From positions 1 to 5,133 of the forward strand of contig CAJCIJ010000020.1 in NCBI GenBank assembly GCA_903970315.1: 5,133 nt of DNA, read 5' to 3'. Below are positions 1 to 5,133 of the stretch, one piece after another. This DNA is from Actinomycetota bacterium. Its GTDB lineage: Bacteria; Actinomycetota; Thermoleophilia; Solirubrobacterales; Solirubrobacteraceae. Below the pieces are notes generated by a model, which did no database searches, had not been told where the DNA came from, and saw nothing but the letters and a program-made list of their open reading frames with translations. Each line of letters starts with the position of its first letter. Position 1 is the stretch's first letter. The translations under genes and the position numbers were made by a program.

Positions 1-824
1 GGTTTGCCTGGGATGACTCCTCGACCTACGTCCGCCATCCGCCGTTCTTTGACGGCATGCCCGCCACACCGGGCTTAGTGACCGATGTTGCCGACGCCCG
101 CGTGCTGGCGGTCCTGGGCGACAGTGTCACCACCGACCACATCTCCCCGGCCGGGTCGATCAAGCGCGACAGCCCAGCCGGCGCGTACCTGCTCGCTGAA
201 GGCATAGCCGCACAGGACTTCAACTCATACGGCTCGCGACGGGGTAACCACGAGGTGATGATGAGGGGGACCTTCGCCAACATCCGCCTGAAGAACCTCA
301 TCGGCGGCGGCGAGCCACTGGGCGAGGGCGGCGTCACCCGCTACTTCGCCGACGGCGCGCCGGAGCCGATGCCGATCTACGACGCCGCCATGCGCTACAT
401 CGCCGCGGGCACGCCCCTGGTGGTGCTTGCCGGCCGCGAGTACGGGTCGGGTTCCTCGCGCGACTGGGCCGCCAAGGGCACAAGCCTGCTGGGCGTAAAG
501 GCGGTGATCGCCGAGAGCTTCGAGCGCATCCACCGCTCAAACCTGGTGGGCATGGGCGTGCTGCCGCTCCAGTTTGCCGACGGCGCCAGCGCGGCCTCAA
601 TGGGCCTGACCGGCGAGGAGGTCATCTCGATCACCGGCCTGGCCGACGCAATGGCAGACGGTGGCGGGCCGCCTGCGACGGTGCGCGTGCAGGCGCTGGC
701 GCCCGAGGGCGGCACCGCGGCCACGTTTGACTGCGTGGTGCGCATCGACACGCCGCGCGAGGCCGAGTACTTCCGCCACGGCGGCATCCTGCAGTACGTC
801 ATCCGCCAGCTGCTTGCCCGATGA
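1..824 (+). CDS. acnA: Aconitate hydratase, C-terminal part (5' partial)
   Basis: Aconitase interconverts citrate and isocitrate through cis-aconitate in the TCA cycle, in the cytoplasm, using a [4Fe-4S] cluster. The gene enters the window already open: frame 3 reads [16 protein letters not shown] ahead of the first ATG at 57, matching the family's YVR-PP-F segment, so 57 is not the true start. About 273 residues are visible, roughly the last third of an AcnA/IRP-type enzyme of about 900 residues. Visible motifs in order are [47 protein letters not shown] (the substrate-binding Ser/Arg loop of the swivelling domain 4) and [25 protein letters not shown] residues. The three cluster cysteines lie upstream, outside the window, so activity cannot be judged fully. 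The gene ends in TGA (822-824). It contains one rare TTA leucine codon (75-77). The family assignment is very secure; AcnA rather than AcnB type follows from the domain order, with the swivel domain at the C-terminus. Confidence 0.97.
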   Translation, partial: FAWDDSSTYVRHPPFFDGMPATPGLVTDVADARVLAVLGDSVTTDHISPAGSIKRDSPAGAYLLAEGIAAQDFNSYGSRRGNHEVMMRGTFANIRLKNLIGGGEPLGEGGVTRYFADGAPEPMPIYDAAMRYIAAGTPLVVLAGREYGSGSSRDWAAKGTSLLGVKAVIAESFERIHRSNLVGMGVLPLQFADGASAASMGLTGEEVISITGLADAMADGGGPPATVRVQALAPEGGTAATFDCVVRIDTPREAEYFRHGGILQYVIRQLLAR

Positions 825-845
825 CCGCGCCGCAGGGCGCCATGC

Positions 846-865
846 AGGGCATTTGGAAATGCCCT
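846..865. repeat. Perfect 9-bp inverted repeat after the aconitase gene
   Basis: AGGGCATTT (846-854) and AAATGCCCT (857-865) are perfect reverse complements around a 2-nt centre, GG. The element starts 21 nt after the aconitase stop codon. In RNA the innermost pairs would open to give about an 8-bp stem with a 4-nt loop. No run of T follows, so it is not a canonical intrinsic terminator. It could be an operator for a dimeric regulator, an mRNA 3' end stabiliser or a weak attenuator. The symmetry is seen directly; the role is unknown. Confidence 0.6.
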
Positions 866-880
866 CGTTAGCCGATAACG
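866..880. repeat. Short dyad CGTTA-N5-TAACG directly abutting the first one
   Basis: CGTTA (866-870) and TAACG (876-880) are reverse complements separated by GCCGA. The element begins at the base after the 846-865 dyad and ends 4 nt before the possible TTG start (885) and 13 nt before the ATG (894) of the J-protein gene. That places it where a repressor site or an initiation-region hairpin would act. Five-base arms can arise by chance, so its significance rests on its position next to the stronger dyad. Confidence 0.35.
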
Positions 881-884
881 TGGC

Positions 885-1766
885 TTGACGACCATGTCGA
901 CTCCAGTGCTCGACATCCAACAGCAGCTGTTCCTGCTGGAACTGGAGGCGCCTTTTGACAAGCGCGCAGTGCAGCTTGCGCGCCGCAGGATGGCCAAGCA
1001 CTGGCATCCCGACGTAGCCCCTCCGGGCAAGCGCTTCGAGCACGAGCGCCACCTGAAAGCGGTCAACGAGGCCGCCGACCTGCTTGAGCACCTGGCCGAG
1101 ACCTCGCGCGGCGGGCGCGTGTCGGCGCAGGCTGTCAAGGCGAGTGCCAGTGCCGCGCGCAAGGCGCGCGCCGAGGCCGGCAAGCGTGCCTATGAGGCCG
1201 AGCAGCGGGCGCGCAAGAACGCTGCCGAGCGTGCGCAGCACGACCCCTTTGGAAGCCGTGTGCCCGACCACTCGGTGGTGCACCGCTACGCGCGCTGTCT
1301 GTCGTATCCGGAGTGGGGCGTGGGGACGGTCACGGGTATCTACTTCACCGGCGCCGGGCGCGCCGTGCAGCAGTGGGCGCGTGTCTCCTTTGCTCATGGC
1401 GTGCGCACCGTGCCCGCAGGCAGCATTCACTTCGTGGACTTCTCCAGGGACGATCCCGCCGCCGAGCGCGCCGAGCGGTTTCTGACCGCCGCAAAGCACG
1501 CCATGGCCGAACGCAACTACGCGCTCGCCGCTCGCCGCCTTGTCTATGCACGCGATGCGCAGCCCCAGAACGTCGCCGTGCTACGGCTGATGACCATGGC
1601 GTTCTGGCGCGCCGGCAACCTGGAGGCGGCGGCCCGGTCTGCGCGTGAATGGGGCCGTGCCGACCGTGGTGGCGCCGGTGCCCACCGCTTTGCCGCGCGC
1701 ATCTACAAGAAGATGGGGGCCACCGACCTCGCGGTGGAGGCAATGGCTCGCGCCGCCGCCGCTTGA
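885..1766 (+). CDS. J-domain protein with SH3-like middle region and C-terminal TPR repeats
   Basis: This is probably a cytoplasmic Hsp70 co-chaperone; its client is unknown. Numbering from TTG 885 (293 residues), residues 13-72 form a J-domain: a basic helix II (AVQLARRRMAKHW), the HPD tripeptide at 41-43 that stimulates DnaK ATPase, then a helix III (KAVNEAADLLEHL). Residues 75-118 are an Ala/Arg/Lys/Glu-rich helical linker. Residues 131-186 (YPEWGVGTVTGIYF ... WARVSFAHGVRTVPAG) fit the beta-barrel pattern of the UvrD C-terminal/SH3-like family. Residues 196-293 read as about three 34-residue TPR-like helix pairs. No G/F region, CxxCxGxG zinc finger, membrane segment or signal peptide is present, so this is a class C J-protein. 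The start is unsure: TTG 885 or ATG 894 (284 residues), with no clear Shine-Dalgarno for either; an in-frame TAA at 876 prevents a longer form. It lies 60 nt after aconitase and 18 nt before the crotonase gene, so co-transcription is plausible. The J-domain call is strong; the barrel and TPR calls rest on pattern only. Confidence 0.85.
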   Translation: MTTMSTPVLDIQQQLFLLELEAPFDKRAVQLARRRMAKHWHPDVAPPGKRFEHERHLKAVNEAADLLEHLAETSRGGRVSAQAVKASASAARKARAEAGKRAYEAEQRARKNAAERAQHDPFGSRVPDHSVVHRYARCLSYPEWGVGTVTGIYFTGAGRAVQQWARVSFAHGVRTVPAGSIHFVDFSRDDPAAERAERFLTAAKHAMAERNYALAARRLVYARDAQPQNVAVLRLMTMAFWRAGNLEAAARSAREWGRADRGGAGAHRFAARIYKKMGATDLAVEAMARAAAA

Positions 1767-1784
1767 TCGCACGTCACGCCGAGA

Positions 1785-2588
1785 GTGATCCCAATCGAGT
1801 CCAATAGCACCCCACAGGCCGACGCCGACGCCCCGGTTATCAGCGAGGTGCGCGGTCGCACGCTGCTGATCACGCTCAACCGGCCGCAGGCGCGAAACGC
1901 GGTCAACCTGGCGCTTGCGCAGGCGCTGGCGTTGGCCCTGGAGCGCCTCGACGACGATCCCGCACTCAGCGTGGGGGTGCTCACGGGAGCCGGCAAGGGG
2001 TTCTGCGCCGGCATGGATCTCAAGGCGTTTGCGGCCGGCGAGCGGGCGTGGGTGGGCGAGCGCGGCTTTGCCGGGATCGTCCAGCGGCCACCCGTCAAGC
2101 CACTGATAGCGGCGATCGAGGGCTTCGCTGTCGCCGGTGGCCTGGAGGTTGCGCTGGCATGCGACCTGATCGTGGCCGCCGAGGGCGCCATGCTCGGGAT
2201 CCCGGAGGTCAAGCGGTCGCTGGTTGCTGCCGGGGGAGCGTTGCTGCGCCTGCCCCGCAGGATCCCCTACCACGTTGCCATGGAGCTGGCGCTCACCGGG
2301 GAGCCGATCTCCGCCGAGCGCGGCGCAGCGCTTGGGCTGGTCAACCGCCTGGTGGCGCCCGGCGGGGCCGTCGAGGGCGCCCTTTCGCTTGCCGATCAGA
2401 TTGCCGCTGGCGCGCCGCTGGCGCTGGTGGCGTCAAAGCGCATCCTGCAGGAGCAGTGGGACTGGCCCGCCGGCGAGGCGTTCGCCGCCCAAGCCGAGAT
2501 CTCCGAGCCCGTCTTTGCCTCCGAGGACGCTCGCGAGGGTGCCGTGGCGTTCGCCGAGAAGCGCCCCCCCGTCTGGCGCGGCCGCTAG
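1785..2588 (+). CDS. Enoyl-CoA hydratase/isomerase (crotonase) family protein
   Basis: This soluble crotonase-fold enzyme, 267 residues and so the usual family length, probably hydrates a trans-2-enoyl-CoA to the 3-hydroxyacyl-CoA in beta-oxidation or a related CoA pathway. Visible features are LITLNRPQARNAV (residues 28-40), the CoA/oxyanion loop GKGFCAGMDLK (70-80), EGFAVAGGLEVALACDL (112-128), and GIPEVKRSLVAAGG (138-151), followed by LPRRIPYHVAMELALTG. By family alignment Glu121 and Glu141 correspond to the two catalytic glutamates (144 and 164 in rat crotonase), and Met77 and Gly118 would supply the oxyanion-hole amides. With both glutamates kept, a true hydratase is more likely than a dehalogenase or thioesterase relative, but the acyl substrate cannot be read from sequence. 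The start is GTG 1785, the only start codon between the in-frame TGA at 1764 and the first beta strand. The nearest purines, GAGA, sit directly against it, so no well-spaced ribosome site is seen. It ends in TAG. Confidence 0.94.
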   Translation: MIPIESNSTPQADADAPVISEVRGRTLLITLNRPQARNAVNLALAQALALALERLDDDPALSVGVLTGAGKGFCAGMDLKAFAAGERAWVGERGFAGIVQRPPVKPLIAAIEGFAVAGGLEVALACDLIVAAEGAMLGIPEVKRSLVAAGGALLRLPRRIPYHVAMELALTGEPISAERGAALGLVNRLVAPGGAVEGALSLADQIAAGAPLALVASKRILQEQWDWPAGEAFAAQAEISEPVFASEDAREGAVAFAEKRPPVWRGR

Positions 2589-2658
2589 CCCGTCCTGCGC
2601 CGCCGCGGACCCGCCCGGCGTGCCCGCGCCCGGCGCCGCCACGGACCCGTGCCCGCTG
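2589..2658. repeat. Convergent intergenic spacer with degenerate direct repeat
   Basis: This 70 bp gap separates two convergent genes. It contains a 17-nt direct repeat, GCGCCGCCGCGGACCCG (2597-2613) and GCGCCGCCACGGACCCG (2633-2649), with a single mismatch. Each copy is followed by GTGCCCGC (at 2620-2627 and 2649-2656), with 7 extra bases in the first copy, so the unit is about 31 versus 24 nt. A small hairpin CACGG-AC-CCGTG lies at 2640-2651. Both flanking TAG stops sit in GCTAGC palindromes (2584-2589, 2658-2663). No T- or A-rich tail is present, so no classical bidirectional intrinsic terminator can be called. Termination may be Rho-dependent or use the GC-rich structure alone. Confidence 0.5.
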
Positions 2659-5133
2659 CTAGCGCTCGCCCGGGGTCTTGCGGGGGTACTGCGAGATCGG
2701 GATGTTCAGGTCCAGCGCGGTACGCACGATGCGTCGCTGCTCGGCCAGATGGGCTACGGGATAGCCCTCGCCGGGCGAGGCGCGCTCGGGCCGGCCGATG
2801 TAGCCGAGGTGGATCTGCTCGGGCATGATCTGCGACAGGCGCGGCAGCATGTGGGCGCGGGCACCCATGTTACGCGGCTCCTCCTGGGCCCACAGCACCT
2901 CTTGCAGGTTGGGGTAGCGGCCCGTGAGCTCCAGCAGCTGCGCTTCGGGGAAGGGGTAGAGCAGCTCGACCCGCCCAATCGCCACGCCGCGGTTGTCCTT
3001 TCGCCCGGAGTGGCCGATCAGGTCGTAGTAGATCTTGCCCGTGCACAGGATCAGGCGCGTGACCTCGGCCTCCGGGACGCCTGGCTCGGCAAGCACGGGA
3101 TGAAACCGCGACCCCTCCGCCAGGTCAGCCAGGCCGCTGGTGGCCTGAGCCAGCCGCAGCAGGGACTTGGGCGTCATGATCACGAGCGCCCGCTCCTTGG
3201 CGATCAGGGCCTGGCGGCGCAGCAGGTGGAAGTACTGGGCGGGCGTGGTGGGGTTTGCCACGCGCATGTTGCCCTCGCCGGCGGCGGCCAGAAAGCGCTC
3301 CAGCCGAGCCGAGGAGTGCTCTGGGCCGGCGCCCTCATATCCGTGGGGCAGCAGCAGCGTCAGCCGGCACGTCTGCCCCCACTTGGCAAGCCCGGAGCTG
3401 ATGAACTGGTCGACGATCACCTGGGCGCCGTTGACGAAGTCGCCGAACTGGGCCTCCCACAGCACCAGCGAGTCTCGCGTGCCGGACTCCTTGGCCTCCT
3501 CGGTGCGCTGCTCGGAGTAGCCGTACTCAAACCCCATGCACGCGAACTCCGACAGGGGGCTGTTGTGCAGCTCAAACGGTGCCTTGGCGTGGGGCAGGTT
3601 TTGGATCGGGCTGACCGTCTGTCCGGTCTTGGCGTCGTGGAGCACCATGTGGCGCTGGCTGAACGTGCCGCGCTCGGTGTCCTGGCCGGTCAGGCGGATC
3701 GGCGTGCCTTCGGTCAGAAGGGCTGCGAAGGCGAGTGCCTCGCCGTGGGCCCAGTCGATGCGCGCCGCCTCCTCGCCGAGATCGCCGGCGTCGGCGAGTG
3801 CCGCCACGCGACGCTCCAGCTGCTTGACCAGCTTGGGGTTGATCGTAAAGCCGTCCGGCACCCGCACGAGCGCTTCGCCGAGCGAGCGCAGGTCCGCCGC
3901 GGGCACTGCCGTCTCGACGTCGGGACTGGGGGTGCGGTCCAGCTGGTACTCGCCCGTGGCCTGGCTTGCATGGCCGTGCTCGGCCGCGGCCGCGACCTTG
4001 GCCTTCAGCCGCTGGTGCAGCAGGCTGAGGTTGTCCCACACTTCCTGGCCCATCTTCTCGACGTCTTCGGGGGTGACCGTGCCGTCGGCCAGGCACTGAT
4101 CAGACCACAGTTCCCAGACGCGCTTGTGCTGCTTGATCTTGGCGTACATCTCCGGCTGGGTGTAGGCGGGCTCGTCGGACTCGTTATGGCCGTAGCGGCG
4201 GTAGCCGATCAGGTCGATCAGCACGTCGTGGCCGAACTGCTGGCGAAACGCGAACGCCAACCGCACGGCGCTGACGCACGCGGGAGGGTCGTCGGCGTTG
4301 ACGTGGATGATGGGGACGTCGAACCCCTTGGCAAGGTCTGACGCCCAGCGCGTCGAGCGGCCGTCGTCGGGGTCGGTGGTGAACCCCACCTGGTTGTTCA
4401 TGATGATGTGGATTGAGCCCCCGACCGAGTAGCCGTCCAAGCCCTGGAGGTTCAGGGTTTCGGCGACCACGCCCTGGCCGGGGAAGGATGCGTCGCCGTG
4501 GATGATGATGGGCACCGCCGCGGTTGGGTCCTGAACCGCGTGGGCCCCGTCGCGCAGCGTTTGCGCCGCGCGAGTGGCGCCGACCACCACCGGCGCCACG
4601 GCCTCCAGGTGGCTGGGGTTTGACTCAAGGTCCACCTCGATGGTCTTGCCGTCGGCCAGCTTGTACTGGCCACGGGTGCCATGGTGGTACTTGACGTCGC
4701 CCGTGCCTCCCTGGGGAATCGTGGTGACGGCCTCAAGCGTGTCCGCCTCAAGCCCCGAGGCGCCCTCAAACTCGGCAAAGATCGTGTCGTAGGGGCGGCC
4801 AACGTTGTGCGCGAGCACGTTCAGGCGGCCGCGGTGGGCCATCCCCACCACGACCCTGCGGGCTCCCGCCCCTGCCGACAGCTGGATGAGCCGGTCGATG
4901 ATGGGCACCGTCAGGTCCAGGCCCTCGATCGAGAACTGGTGCTGGCCCAGGTAGGCCTTGTGCATGAAGCGCTCCAGCGCATCGACCTTGATCAGGCGTT
5001 TGAGCAGGTGCTTGGATTCGTCGGCTGTCAGCGGCTGGCGGTGGGCGCCGGACTCGATCTGCTCACGCAGCCAGACGCGCTGGCGGTGTGAGGCGATGTG
5101 CTCGATCTCATAGGCGATCGTGCCGCAGTAGGT
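2659..5133 (-). CDS. sucA: 2-oxoglutarate dehydrogenase E1 component (5' partial)
   Basis: This thiamine-diphosphate enzyme decarboxylates 2-oxoglutarate and reductively succinylates the lipoyl group of E2 in the TCA cycle. The frame stays open to the window edge: TYCGTIAYEIEHI precedes the internal Met at 4965, matching the family YCG-I-EY-HI region, so the real start lies beyond 5133. Of the protein, 824 residues are visible. Counting from the edge, motifs are HRGRLN (100-105), KYHHG (148-152), NPSHLEAV (172-179), the TPP/Mg segment from GDAS (213-216) to NNQVGF (246-251), RRYGHNESDEP (312-322), FEYGYS (535-540), WEAQFGDF (559-566), HGYEGAGPEHSSARLERF (597-614) and QEEPRNMG (750-757). The histidines matching E. 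coli SucA His260, His298 and His729 are all present. Nine extra residues lie after FEYGYS. Whether an actinobacterial Kgd-type E2 domain is fused at the N-terminus cannot be seen; in that case the gene would be called kgd. It is convergent with the crotonase gene and ends in TAG. Its promoter is outside the window. Confidence 0.97.
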   Translation of the reverse strand, partial: TYCGTIAYEIEHIASHRQRVWLREQIESGAHRQPLTADESKHLLKRLIKVDALERFMHKAYLGQHQFSIEGLDLTVPIIDRLIQLSAGAGARRVVVGMAHRGRLNVLAHNVGRPYDTIFAEFEGASGLEADTLEAVTTIPQGGTGDVKYHHGTRGQYKLADGKTIEVDLESNPSHLEAVAPVVVGATRAAQTLRDGAHAVQDPTAAVPIIIHGDASFPGQGVVAETLNLQGLDGYSVGGSIHIIMNNQVGFTTDPDDGRSTRWASDLAKGFDVPIIHVNADDPPACVSAVRLAFAFRQQFGHDVLIDLIGYRRYGHNESDEPAYTQPEMYAKIKQHKRVWELWSDQCLADGTVTPEDVEKMGQEVWDNLSLLHQRLKAKVAAAAEHGHASQATGEYQLDRTPSPDVETAVPAADLRSLGEALVRVPDGFTINPKLVKQLERRVAALADAGDLGEEAARIDWAHGEALAFAALLTEGTPIRLTGQDTERGTFSQRHMVLHDAKTGQTVSPIQNLPHAKAPFELHNSPLSEFACMGFEYGYSEQRTEEAKESGTRDSLVLWEAQFGDFVNGAQVIVDQFISSGLAKWGQTCRLTLLLPHGYEGAGPEHSSARLERFLAAAGEGNMRVANPTTPAQYFHLLRRQALIAKERALVIMTPKSLLRLAQATSGLADLAEGSRFHPVLAEPGVPEAEVTRLILCTGKIYYDLIGHSGRKDNRGVAIGRVELLYPFPEAQLLELTGRYPNLQEVLWAQEEPRNMGARAHMLPRLSQIMPEQIHLGYIGRPERASPGEGYPVAHLAEQRRIVRTALDLNIPISQYPRKTPGER

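Noticed and set aside
57..824. Aconitase fragment starting at the ATG at 57 as a small stand-alone swivel subunit
   Set aside because: The frame is open to the window edge, and the residues before 57 match conserved aconitase sequence, so the ATG is internal.
846..865. Rho-independent terminator for aconitase
   Set aside because: The stem is good, but CGTTAGCC follows it instead of a T-tract, so it is listed only as an inverted repeat.
853..881. Possible promoter TTGGAA (853-858), 17 nt spacer, TAACGT (876-881)
   Set aside because: The -10 match is poor (TAnnnT only) and both elements are parts of the inverted repeats. The match could easily be chance, so it is not listed as a feature.
395..1499. 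Minus-strand open frames of 262 and 300 codons opposite aconitase and the J-protein gene
   Set aside because: They lie antisense to two genes with clear conserved motifs, span the intergenic spacer without any recognisable domain, and are best explained by GC-rich composition.
1581..2273. Minus-strand open frames of 230 and 169 codons opposite the crotonase gene
   Set aside because: They are shadows of the crotonase coding sequence with low-complexity products and no motif.
2564..2570. Run of seven C near the end of the crotonase gene as a possible frameshift
   Set aside because: Reading through in frame gives FAEKRPPVWRGR, which matches the expected family C-terminus, so no frameshift is present.
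2224..4341. Long plus-strand open frame (about 705 codons) overlapping the crotonase and E1 genes
   Set aside because: It starts out of frame inside the crotonase gene and then runs antisense to the strongly conserved E1 gene. Its product resembles no family I know. Long antisense open frames are common opposite GC-rich coding sequence.

Overview
This 5.1 kb window comes from a GC-rich bacterial chromosome. Codons favour G or C at the third position, GTG and perhaps TTG serve as start codons, and the proteins look actinobacterial. The crotonase in particular carries a motif string (VKRSLVAAGG...LPRRIPYHVAMELALTG) typical of actinobacterial enoyl-CoA hydratases. A deep-branching actinobacterium such as a Thermoleophilia member is a reasonable guess, but the sequence alone does not prove the lineage. 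No mobile element, CRISPR array, rRNA or tRNA gene was seen.

Layout. Three plus-strand genes lie head to tail: the C-terminal part of an AcnA/IRP-type aconitase (1-824, its start lies before the window), a J-domain protein of unknown role with an apparent SH3-like barrel and TPR repeats (885 or 894 to 1766), and an enoyl-CoA hydratase/isomerase (1785-2588). A 70 bp, very GC-rich spacer with a degenerate direct repeat separates them from a convergent minus-strand gene. That gene encodes the E1 component of 2-oxoglutarate dehydrogenase (5133-2659, its start lies beyond the window end). The 60 bp spacer between aconitase and the J-protein gene holds two abutting inverted repeats.

Biology. Aconitase and 2-oxoglutarate dehydrogenase E1 are TCA-cycle enzymes. 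The crotonase feeds acyl-CoA beta-oxidation or a related CoA pathway, whose acetyl-CoA enters the same cycle. The window is therefore mostly central carbon metabolism. The least explained element is the J-domain protein. It has an intact HPD motif and so should work with a DnaK/Hsp70, but it lacks the G/F region, zinc finger and substrate-binding domains of classical DnaJ. I see no convincing undescribed multi-gene system here. The J-SH3-TPR protein, the double dyad upstream of it and a nine-residue insertion near the active site of the E1 enzyme deserve a second look.
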